Origin: Heliocidaris erythrogramma | Taxonomy: Eukaryota > Echinodermata > Echinoidea > Camarodonta > Echinometridae | DNA length: 64,000 nucleotides | Assembly (NCBI GenBank): GCA_025617745.1 | Contig: CM046870.1 | Location: 7,752,303 to 7,816,302 of the forward strand | Reading direction: 5' to 3' | Part shown: positions 39,001-51,000 of the stretch, one piece after another | Layout of the letters: every line of letters begins with the position of its first letter | Position numbering within the stretch: position 1 is the stretch's first letter | Notes under the pieces: model-generated | Databases searched by the model: none | The model's input: only the letters and a program-made list of their open reading frames with translations | Told to the model about the DNA's origin: nothing | Made by a program: the position numbers and the translations under genes

Positions 39001-42000
39001 CGCGCGACTCCGCAAGGAGAAGCCAATCGTCCAGGTAACAAAACAACCGCAGGCCGCGACGCCTCAGAAAGGCCGCTAGCACCGCTACAACTTGAGTAAA
39101 AACCCGAGGGGCCGGGCGCAGCCCGAAGGGAAGAGCCCGAAAACGGTAAGTCTCCGAGAGGAAGGAGAACCCCAGAAGATCGCGAGATGCGCGATGAATG
39201 GGAATGTGAAAGTACGCGTCCTTGAGATCTATCGAGACCGCGTAGTCTTCCCTTTTGATCAACGGAAGAATGGAGGCAAGAGTCTCCATCCGAAAATGAA
39301 CCGGAGGAATAAATTTGTTTATCCTCTTTAGGTTCAGTATCAAACGAAGTTTTCCCGAGCGCTTGGGAATAACAAATATTGGAGAAAGGGAAAGAGACGG
39401 CCTGTCTCTTACCCTTTCTATAGCCCTCTTTTCCAAAAGAGACTCGATCTCCTTCGAAGCATGAGACCGAGACAGGGCAGACATGGGAGGTGACCGAATT
39501 CTTATAGCCCCTCCGGGGAGCGAGGCGCAAAGATCTATGAAGAATCCGTCTCGCACGACGGAGAGAACAAACACGTCCCCGGAGATGGCCTCCCAAGCGG
39601 GGAGAAACGCATGAAGTCGGCCACCTACCACATTCGGTCGAACAAGCGCTCGGGGAAAAACATCAAAATCCAGGCTTGGCCTTCTGCGCAGCCATCGCCT
39701 TACCACGAGAACCTCTCGAAAAGCCCCTGCCACGACTCCCTCTCCCACGAGACGGAGCTGGCTGAGGCTCAGGAGGCGGGACCCTAGACACGCGACTGCG
39801 TTGACCCGAAACAGGACCAGCAGGTCTACGCCGAACAGGGGCCCGCGTTGGCTTAGAGCTAGTGTGAAACTGCTTAGTCATATCCGAGATCTGCTTTCGC
39901 GCATCGATCTCTCTTTGAAACACCGTAGCGAATTTACCACCAAAAAGCGAAGGACCCCGAGACGGAACATCTCGGAGAAGTTGAGCAATGCCCGACTCTC
40001 TAACACCCAGTGCTGAGAGAGCCGAGGTCCTGCGACGGAACGTAGCCGAAGCAGCTGCTGTGGAAAGCTGCGACCACTGCAGACAAAAAAGAGTATGCAG
40101 CAAGTCGTCAATAATCAGCTTGTCACCATCGGTAACATTCAACTCCTCCGCCCTGGACCTAAGGTCGGAGAGAAGCCCTTGAAAAGCCGCCAAACGCATC
40201 CCTGACCTAATGTGGTTTTCAATATTAGACCAAATCTTATCCTCCGCCCTGAACGCAGCGGAGGTAAGCGGATTAGTCGCCCGCAAGCGACGACCAACCT
40301 CTAAAATCTCAGGAGAAAGAATCTTAGCCTTGAAAAAGCTGTCTTGGTCCTGAGAACAAAAGGCAAAGGCCTTACCCCTGACCGCATTAGATCGCTTAAC
40401 CAACACCGCGGCCTCAATGCGGTCATACTCCAGCTTGAAAACCTCCTCAAGAGCAATACCCTCAGAGGAGACCTGCTACTTGAAATTCCAACGCGAAGTC
40501 GAACCCTGCGCGCGGGTTGACTGAACTTCAGGGAGATATTTGGACAACAAAGCAATCGCTTCCACTCCATAGAGATTGAGCGATTGAGACTCCGCCTGCC
40601 CAAGCGATTCGGGAACCGAAGCTTGAGAGGACGCATCCAAATCTGGTTCCACCCGAGTGGAATGAGACAAAGGAACGCTAACAAAGGCCTCCGCAGGCGG
40701 GTCCCCGCATGGTTCACCAACAGTCTCCTCGCCCGGCGGAGCCCCAAGGGCCGCGGGAATAGGAGGCACATGCGAATCAGTCTCAGACAAAGAGGAATCA
40801 ATCACAAAAGGCTGATCAGACTCAAAGCGAGATCCCTGAATAGGGACAGAAGTCAGGGTTGAAGAAGCCGGTACAAAGGACCAACCCTGATTCTGAGCAA
40901 AAGCCCGCATCATACTGAACATGTCAGCTTGAGAGGAGCTAGCCGGGTCAGCCAGGCCAGACGGGCAAGAGGCCGGCAAAACCTTGCCGCTTTTCGCCTT
41001 CTTCTTGGCCTTTTTCTTGGCTGGCTCGACAATAGTCGTAGCCGAAACCCTTTTCTTAGAACGCTTAATCGGATTCGTTCGGATCCCCGAAGCCTCTTCG
41101 GAAACACGAACCGATTCCTCCGCGGAGGGACGTTCACTTCCCATAAAGGGATTGGAGCGCTCATGGCGTAAGCCTAGAGAATCGCCCAAATCACCCATAT
41201 TGGCTAGGCAAGAAGATGCCGTAGCCATGGGTTGGGAGCTAAAAGCTCCCAGTGCGTGGGCAGACCAAGATGACTCGGTATGTGCCCGATGACTACTAAA
41301 GGCATGTGAACCCACTATTGGACCGCTCGAAAGCAGCAATAGGGGAGCACTAGTAGTCACGCACTCAGGTGAAAACACCTGTTGCTCCGAAGAGCGTCCA
41401 TAATTGTTAGCTCGAGCATTCCCATCAGCTGGCAACTGAGACAGCCCAGAAAGTACTCGTTCCCCCATATGGCGTTTGCCGGGGGCTAGGGTTTGAGAAC
41501 CCAGACCAACATGGACTAAGCCCGTGGGTTGCCCTGCAGTAGTGGGGCGCGTCTCCCCTAACGGATCAGAGCGAGTGAACGCTACCGTACGGGAAACAAC
41601 AGCCCCCCCCCCCTCTGGTCTCAGCGACCGGGGGATTGGATTCGAGATATCCAAACCACTAGAATCTGACGCCACCCACCCCGAAACCACAGGCTTCGGA
41701 GTTGACAATCCCGATTCAGTTAACGCCACCCGTCCCGAAGCCGCAAGCTCCGAAACTGGCAAACTCTGCAAGGGAACACCACTAGGCAACTTACCTTTAG
41801 CCCTCCTCCCTCCCCCGCGTACCGCTGTACTCGGGGGAGTTCTGGAAGGCCGAGTCGTCTTGCTAGACAACTCTTCGGAAGAAGCAGGTCTCCTTGACCC
41901 AGCTGCTTCTTCTTCCGAATTCATACCACTGCAATAAAACAGACAATAAAGTATACTTTTCAAATTAAGAAATACTTGTTATGATCCAAAATCCACAAAA

Positions 42001-45000
42001 GATAAGAATCAAACAAAAGATATTAACTTTAGATGATTTATGGTTTAATTTAAATATTTACCAACACCAAATATAACAGAATTACAGATTCTAGGTACAA
42101 ATACACTACATGTACTTAAACTGGTAAAGACTTACAATTTCTCAGCTGGGAAATTCCTATTAGTCCAGAATGTTCCTGAAGTGTGGAGTAAGCTGGCTGC
42201 TAATCCACAAATATTGAATCCAAACGGTATGTTGTCCAACTGGCAAAAGAAGATTCCAGATCCAGCCAAAGAATGTCCAAAATAATTCAGGAGGTCATCG
42301 ATGTCGATAATGATGTCGATGACGATGTCCAAGACGATGGCAATCACAATGTCGATAACAGTGTCAACTGCAATCTCGATAATCAATGTCAATGACGATG
42401 TTGACCACAATGTCAATAACGATGTCGAACACGACGTCAAATATGTCAAGGATGAGGTCCAAGATGAAGTCCAAGATGAGGTCCAAGATGATCTCCACAG
42501 GTTGATATCAATATCAGATGGTGTTAACTGAGAACTTATGCAATATATGCTCCACGATGTATTCAGGGTATAAATTCTGAAATTCCTGTGCAAGCTCCCA
42601 GCTTATATACAATCTCAACCCTTAATTAGAATTTTCTACATTCTACTACAATATTCATGAAGGTTTGGAACTCTCTTGTAAGTTCCATATAGTTCTAGTT
42701 GTAACAAACAAAGAAAGGGGATTCCCCTTTTCTATAAATAGACTCATTGCAATGTTACACTCTAAGAGGTTCATGTAAAGGTCAGGATACATGTAATCAA
42801 CACATTCCAACATGTACATTGTACATTGTAATTATCCTATAGTACATCACACACAATGTAAAGATCTAGAATGTTCTCTCTACTGGATGTGCATTATGAT
42901 TATTTCACTGCAACACATCACATTCACTTTTCACATATAATTAATAATTTCTCTTCTGGAAATTTCTATGTTCATAAAATCATACATAACTGGAAAAATA
43001 ATTTCCTTCCAGAAGATTCCTTAATTATATCACACCTCCCCCACCGGGAAAAAGAAAGCTTTACCGTAGTAAAGGTTTCTTTAAGATTCAACCTGTTTCA
43101 AATTATCAAGATAAGCCTTTCATCCTGTACAAAGGCATTACAAGTCATATCACACATGTATTTAAGGACCATCAAAAAAGAAAAATGCAATTATACTATG
43201 ACAAACTTTGTCACACAGAGTAATTTCTCTCTTTACATTCTTGAAAGAGCATCAGCAATCACATTATTCTTTCCACGAATATGTACAATTTTCAAGGGGA
43301 AAGGTTGGAGCATAAGGCTCCACCTGAACAGTCTTTGGTTCTTTGTTTTGAATTTCTCCAAGAACACAAGAGGGTTATGGTCTGTGTAGACCATGATATC
43401 ACCATTACTGTTGGTTAGGTACACCTCAAACTGCTGGAGAGCGAGTACAAGACTCAGAGCCTCTTTTTCGATAGTTGAATACTTCTTCTGATATTGGTTG
43501 AGTTTCTTTGAGAAGTAACAGACTGATTTTTCAAAGCCTTCTTCATCCTCTTGGAGCAACACTGCTCCCACTCCAACATCACTGGCATCAATAGCCACCT
43601 TGAATGGCTTTGTGAAGTTTGGAGCTGCCAAAACAGGCTCATTCACCAAAATGGCCTTCAACTTCTCAAATGATCTCTGACATGCATCAGACCATACATA
43701 CTTCACTTTTGCTTTCAGCAAGTTTGTCAGTGGACTAACCACAGTACTGTAATTTGGAACGAACTTCCTGTAGAAACCACTCATACCTAGGAATCTGAGC
43801 AACTCTTTCTTAGTTGTGGGAATGGGGAAGTCTAAGATTGCCTGAATCTTTGCTTCTCTTGGTAGCACCTGCCCCTGACCAACCACATGACCAAGATATG
43901 TGACCTTTGCCTTGCCAAACTCACTCTTCATCAGATTAACCACTAAGTTGGCTTCATCTAATCTATCAAACAGTAATCTCAAATGATTGAGATGGTCATT
44001 CCATGTATCACTGTACACTAAGATGTCATCTATGTACACAACACAATTGCCAAGCCCAGCAATTACCTGATTTGTCAATCTTTGAAAGGTTGCTGGGGCA
44101 TTCTTCATTCCAAACGGCATGACTTTGCATTGAAATAAGCCATCCGGTGTGACAAAGGCTGATATTTCCTTGGCTCTGTCAGTCAGTGGCACCTGCCAAT
44201 ATCCCTTCAGCAAGTCTATCTTAGTGACAAAGGCAGAGTTCCCAACCCTATCGATACAATCTTCCAACCTAGGAATTGGATATGAGTCGGTCTTAGTGAT
44301 TGCATTTACCTTGCGGTAATCTATACAAAATCTCTGAGAGCCATCCGGCTTTGGGACCATTACAATAGGGGAACTCCAACTACTCTGACTTGGTTCAATT
44401 ATGTCATTATCTAACATGAACTGGATTTCCTCATTCACTTTTTCCAACTTGCTTGGATTAAGTCTATATGGATGTTGTTTGATAGGTTTTACATCACCTA
44501 CATCTACATCATGTACAGTCAAGGCAGTGCGACCTGGTCTATCTTTACACACATGCTTATAATCTTTCAACAAGCCAGATATGTCAATTCTCTGTTCATC
44601 AGAGAGATGCTTCAGTGCATCATCCAAATTTTCTAACATTTCTGAGTTAGACAATTTCACTCCACATGGTTCATTTGTAGACACATCTGTGTGAGACAAT
44701 TCACTCTCTGTCTCTACCTTGCCTTCATTTACATCTTCTAGCTTCTCTTCTTTTACAACATGTGCTACACCTACTGGCTGATTATCCTCACGTTCAAAGT
44801 ATTCTTTCAGCATGTTTACATGACATACTCTTTGACTCTTTCTTCTGTCAGGGGTACTGATCACATAGTTGACATCATTCAGTTTCTTTTTGACAGTGTA
44901 GGGACCACTGAACCTAGCTTTCAAGGGCTCACCTAGCAAAGGCAACAATACTAACACCCTATCTCCAGGCTTGAAGTTGCGCTCTTTTGCCTTCTTGTCT

Positions 45001-48000
45001 GCCTGTGTTTTCATTTTAGCTTGCGACACTTTCAAGTGTTCTTTGGCTACCTCACAAGCCTTTGAGAGCCTTTCTCGAAACTTTGACACATAGTCAAGAA
45101 GGTTTACCTCGTCATTCTGACCCATGAACTTTTCTTTGATCAGCTTAAGGGGACCCCTAACCTCGTGACCATAGACCAGCTCAAATGGACTGAAGCCCGT
45201 CGACTCATTTGGGGAATCCCTGGTCGCGAACAGCAAGAATGGGATACCTTTATCCCAGTCATCAGGATACTCTTCACCATAAGCCCTAAGCATGGTCTTC
45301 AGGGTCTGGTGATAGCGTTCTAATGCACCTTGGGACTGTGGATGATAAGCGGATGACTTGATCTGCTTTATCCCTAACTCATGCATCACTTGCTGAAATA
45401 CTCCTGACATGAAATTCGATCCTTGGTCTGACTGAACTTCCTTGGGCAAACCATACCTAGTGAAAAACTGCACTAGCGCCTGTACTACTGTCTTTGCAGT
45501 GATACTTCTCAACGGTATTGCCTCTGGAAAACGTGTAGACAAATCCATAATCGTAAGAAGATACTTGTGACCCGACCTAGTTCTGGGTAAGGGTCCAACA
45601 CAATCAACAAGAACCCTAGTAAAAGGTTCATCAAATGCAGGTATCGGTATCAAGGGAGCAGGCTTGATAGAAGGCTGTGCCTTCCCAACCACCTGGCATG
45701 TATGACATGTCTTACAGAACCGCACAACATCCTTGTGCATCTTCGGCCAATAAAAATGCCTCATGACCCTATCCTCCGTCTTCCGAATACCTAAATGACC
45801 TGCCATAGGCAACTCGTGAGCCATCCTCAGAATCTCGGTGCGGTAACAGGGAGGAACAACAACTTGGTGAACTACACACCACTCTTCATCAGCTGGTCTC
45901 CGGGGAGGTCTCCACTTCCTCATCAATATGTCACCTTTGACATAATAGCACTCAGGAACCTTATCAGCCTCAGCCTCAGAACATGCCGTCTGTGACAAGC
46001 CTTTCAATTCTGGGTCCGCCTGTTGTGCCTGTACAAGGGAAGATTTGCTAAACAACCCATCATTGTCTGCAACAGAGCCTTCAACATTATCCCCATCCAA
46101 ATCCTTGAAAAAGGTTTCAGCTAACCAGACATCAGTACTCTCCTCCACATCAATAGAATCCGCATCATCCTGTTCAGCCCTACGAGCCTGAGACCTAGTA
46201 ACAACACAATCCGGGAAAATTCCAGGAAAATCCTCCTGCAACTGTTCAGTTTCAGCTACCTCAACCGGCTTCTCTGAAACCACTGGAGATGCAACAACTT
46301 TCTCTCCAGCCAAGTCGTTACCCAACAAAAAGTCAACCCCGTCCACGGGTAATTCCGGTACGACACCAACAGTTACAGGACCACTAACTAGGTCACATTT
46401 TAAGTCGACCTTATGCAAAGGAACCGACACATAATCCGGACCAATGCCTCGAACCAAAACTTTGGCATTCTCTGAACTCTCTGGTGGGAGAGTTAAATGC
46501 CCTGACATCATCAGGGACTGAGCAGCCCCTGTATCTCGAAGGATAACCACTGGCTTACCTACAGCACCAGTCGAACAGGGGGATACCTCACCATCATGCA
46601 AAAAGCTTCTAAAGCTCTCATCAACCTTCTTGACCTTATCGGCAAATACTAGAGAAACACTCTCAACATCTTGGACTGATTCCAACTGGACAGACTCCTT
46701 GGGTGGAACACTTGATTGCTTGACTAAGCCCACATCTTTCTTACTTTTGGTTGGTTTCCCAATCAGTTCCCAACAGGACTTTTTCAAATGTCCTGGCTTA
46801 TTACAATGAAAACAAACTTTGGAACTTTGACCAACAGATCTTTCATTTGATTTTGCGCCTCTATGTGCCTGAGACTTGTCAGTGTCATTCTCCTTGCTAG
46901 CAGTTTTTCCCTCACCAAATTTCTTGTGGGATTCAAATGCCCCTTTACCCTTCTTATTCTGAAAGTTTTTGAAAGGAAGCCTATCCCCACTACCTCTGTG
47001 TGTGACCTCAAATTCATCAGCTACCACAGCTGCCTTACTCAATTGAGTAATTCTTTGGTCATCTAGGTGAGACTTAATGCCAAAAGGAACACTCTTTTTG
47101 AATTCCTCTAGGAGGACAACTTCTCTCAGTTGGGCAAAATCTTCGTCAACTTTCAGTGATCTGTACCACTTGTCAAACATCATTTCTTGTTCCCTAGCAA
47201 ACTCAACATAGGTCTGGCCTGATTGTCTTTGCATATTCCTAAATTTACGTCTGTATACTTCTGGGACCAACTCATATGCATTAAGAATAGTATTCTTCAC
47301 TGTAGCATAGTCACATGATTGTTCTTCAGAGAGAGATGAGTAGACTTTTGCAGCCTTTCCCACAAAAACGCTTTGAAGAAGCAGAGTCCAGTATTTCTGA
47401 GGCCATTCCAACCTCTTGGCCACTTTTTCAAATGATACAAAATATGCATCAACTCCCTCTTCATCAAATTTTGGCACAAGGCGAATGTTCTTCGCTACAT
47501 CAAAACCTTGGGGAGATTTCTCTTTGGTAGAGTTAGTATTTGCATGTGCTAACTCCATTTCTCTCAATTTCAACTGGTACTCCCTTTCTTCTCTTTCTCT
47601 TTCCATCTCGATTTCTCTTTGTTTTCGTTTTTCTTCCAGTTCTCTTTGTTTTTGTTTTTCTTCCAGTTCTCTTTGTTTTTGTTTTTCTTCTATTTCTCTT
47701 TGTTGCTTTTCTCTTTCAAATTCTAATTTCATTCTCTCCTTTTCCATCTCAAGTTTTGCTAATTGGAGTTGAACATCACTTGAAACATTAGAAGGAACCT
47801 CACTTTCTTTACTGAGCTTCATGTGACTAGCTAGCAGATCAATAATCTCTGCCTTCTTTAACCCAGGGGTAAGAACTACTCCCAAATGCTGACAAACAGC
47901 TCTCAAGTCATCTTTTCTTAGTGACTTCAGCTGACCAAGGGACAAATCTGTCCTCTTAACAAACACTTCAACATCTATTGTAGTCATGATGAAGCATGTA

Positions 48001-51000
48001 ACAAACAATTACAGAATTTAAGAACTTATCTGCAATGTATTCTAGAAGTTTCCTGAGATTTCCAAAAATTCTCTCTAAATTTTGTTGTTTTTGACTTGTT
48101 ATATTTGGCTACGTTCCCGGACAAGCCCCCAGTTTGTTATGATCCAAAATCCACAAAAGATAAGAATCAAACAAAAGATATTAACTTTAGATGATTTATG
48201 GTTTAATTTAAATATTTACCAACACCAAATATAACAGAATTACAGATTCTAGTTACAAATACACTACATGTACTTAAACTGGTAAAGACTTACAATTTCT
48301 CAGCTGGGAAATTCCTATTAGTCCAGAATGTTCCTGAAGTGTGGAGTAAGCTGGCTGCTAATCCACAAATATTGAATCCAAACGGTATGTTGTCCAACTG
48401 GCAAAAGAAGATTCCAGATCCAGCCAAAGAATGTCCAAAATAATTCAGGAGGTCATCGATGTCGATAATGATGTCGATGACGATGTCCAAGACGATGGCA
48501 ATCACAATGTCGATAACAGTGTCAACTGCAATCTCGATAATCAATGTCAATGACGATGTTGACCACAATGTCAATAACGATGTCGAACACGACGTCAAAT
48601 ATGTCAAGGATGAAGTCCAAGATGAGGTCCAAGATGATCTCCACAGGTTGATATCAATATCAGATGGTGTTAACTGAGAACTTATGCAATATATGCTCCA
48701 CGATGTATTCAGGGTATAAATTCTGAAATTCCTGTGCAAGCTCCCAGCTTATATACAATCTCAACCCTTAATTAGAATTTTCTACATTCTACTACAATAT
48801 TCATGAAGGTTTGGAACTCTCTTGTAAGTTCCATATAGTTCTAGTTGTAACAAACAAAGAAAGGGGATTCCCCTTTTCTATAAATAGACTCATTGCAATG
48901 TTACACTCTAAGAGGTTCATGTAAAGGTCAGGATACATGTAATCAACACATTCCAACATGTACATTGTACATTGTAATTATCCTATAGTACATCACACAC
49001 AATGTAAAGATCTAGAATGTTCTCTCTACTGGATGTGCATTATGATTATTTCACTGCAACACATCACATTCACTTTTCACATATAATTAATAATTTCTCT
49101 TCTGGAAATTTCTATGTTCATAAAATCATACATAACTGGAAAAATAATTTCCTTCCAGAAGATTCCTTAATTATATCACATACTTCAACTGAATGCAGTA
49201 AATAAAACTAAAGTTTATTTGGGAGATACGCACTAAAGAAATTTTCACAGCCTAAAAACCGTAAGAACAAACACCGAACCCGAAGGCTCGGTGACAAACG
49301 GAAACACCCGCAAACACGGAAATATCTACGTGGGGCTGACCGTGAAAGAGAAAAATAAATGCCAAGAAAGGGAATCAAAAAATCCCTTGCAATCGGCAAG
49401 AGTGACTAATAAAACACAAAGTACTATAATCTAAACGAATATAGGTACCTAAAAGTGCTTTAACTATGTGAAAAAGCGCACCAAAAAGATACTATACGAC
49501 CTGATTTCAGGAGCGCTGTGACTATACGTCCTAACTCGTCGGGGGCGAGCAAGAAAGAGGAAGATGGCCGTAGCGTATTGACGCGCGTGAGTGGCAAAGG
49601 GGACAATAGGATTACGGGGGGTGCGCACAATATTGTGACACATGTGTGATAATTCTCGAAGGGGTCCCGTAGTCAAGACTACAGGCATAATAGGTAGGTA
49701 TATATGATTTATTGCAGTAAATAACACATGACACATGGCCAAATGAAAGGACAATTTAAGCGTAGTGTACTTCAAATTTATGTATCTTATAACACACAGA
49801 TAAGTGAGTACAAGTAGGGATCTTTGCTGCATGCAGCTACTCCTTTTTCATCCCCACTTGCTATTCATTAACCCTCTCAGTCCCCTACGTGCAAGAATGT
49901 GTATGAACTCAATGGGTTTTTTATGGCTTGGGACTGAGAGGGTTAACACATAAAAAGGTTTTCAGTCACCATAGGGCATATGTGAACAGGGCTCAACTCT
50001 CAAGGAACACTGCATTTACCTGTAAACTGATTTCCTGGAGAGCACATGTAACAAGATGGATGAGGGTGAGTGAGGGTGGGGTATCACTGGTTGGTTGGAC
50101 CCCACCCAGCAGCAGGAGTTGGTCTTCTACAATGTGAGCTGTATGAGAATACCTGGTGGACAAATAGTGATTTTTTTTTAGATAAGAGTCATTATCTTTG
50201 TCAGGAATAAATTTCACCAAAATTTTATCTGAGGTTATTAAATATTCAGAATTTGAAGTTTTATCCCTTTAAGTTATTTTCCTCTATTATTTACCTTTAA
50301 AACTATCAAAACAACAACAAAAAATTAAATGGAGTCTCTTATTTTACTTTATGTACATTCATGATTACTCAGGACTGTACTCAGGACTTTCTACCTTTTT
50401 CAAATCGATACCTAATAATACTGCAATATACATTGTACGAGTGTGCCGTAGTCATAACTAACCTTGGTTTGAATGGTGGTATGGTTTCTATGAGAGTACG
50501 TGACTTTGATGCTATGTTGAGGATTGCTATTGAGTTGAGGGGTGTGGTATCATGCCCTATACCACCAGCTACCACTATACGGGAGTCCCTCCAGAGCGTG
50601 GAAGAATGGGAATGTCTAGCCTCCATCACCAGTCCTTCAAACATGAGCTGTTTTCAAGGAAACACAGAACATACAGCTAATGTTTAGATTGTCATTACAT
50701 ATTGTCTAATGGCATATACATGTTCCTGAGTGTGGTGTTTTCTTCTTTCTTAAGGTATAATCTCCATTCATTCAGACCTTAAACAATCACAAAGAAAAAT
50801 AAAACACACTTCAGAGCATTTCCATGTATATGTATAACATGTCTTAACCGTTACTCTAAATCATTTTGACAACATAATGTTCTCGTTTCATAAGCACTGG
50901 TTAGTATTTTTTAGTTGCAAATTTCTAAAACAAAGAGAAAAAAGGGAACATGTTCCGGAACTTGAGAAGAACTGCAATTAAAACTTTACTTGCCTGATAC

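Larger units (their letters stand above)
41977..49180 (-). mobile_element. Gmr1-like Ty3/gypsy LTR retrotransposon, structurally intact
   Basis: A 7,204-bp element with LTRs at 41977-43034 and 48135-49180, primer binding site, one polyprotein frame and polypurine tract. It is flanked by TACT (41973-41976 and 49181-49184). The pol order is protease, integrase, RT, RNase H. That order is Ty1/copia-like although the enzyme sequences are Ty3/gypsy-like, the defining trait of the Gmr1 group described in deuterostomes. No env frame. It sits inside the 5' leader of the DIRS1-like element. Confidence 0.95.
36326..49722 (-). mobile_element. DIRS1-like tyrosine-recombinase retrotransposon, split by a Ty3/gypsy element
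   Basis: Without the inserted element (41977-49180) it is about 6.2 kb. It reads on the minus strand: terminal repeat, leader, gag, RT/RNase H/methyltransferase-like frame, tyrosine recombinase, internal complementary region, terminal repeat. Inverted (not direct) termini, an internal complementary region joining both outer ends, no target duplication and a tyrosine recombinase define the DIRS1 group. Both outer ends abut TAAAT (36321-36325 and 49718-49722). Inserted in the last LCMT2 intron in the same orientation as the gene. Confidence 0.92.

Noticed and set aside
37736..39596. Calling the full 952-codon frame a single recombinase protein
   Set aside because: Only residues about 621-952 have recombinase motifs; the rest overlaps RT/RNase H and is low-complexity.
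41524..41937. 137-codon plus-strand frame
   Set aside because: Antisense to the DIRS1-like gag; composition follows from gag codon use.
42132..42593. Ile/Asp/Ser-rich open frame (and its twin at 48290-48739)
   Set aside because: Both lie in the LTRs and are created by the GATGTC minisatellite; frame length changes with the unit number.
47416..47791. Plus-strand Ser/Phe-rich frames
   Set aside because: Antisense shadow of the glutamate/lysine coiled coil of the Gmr1-like gag.
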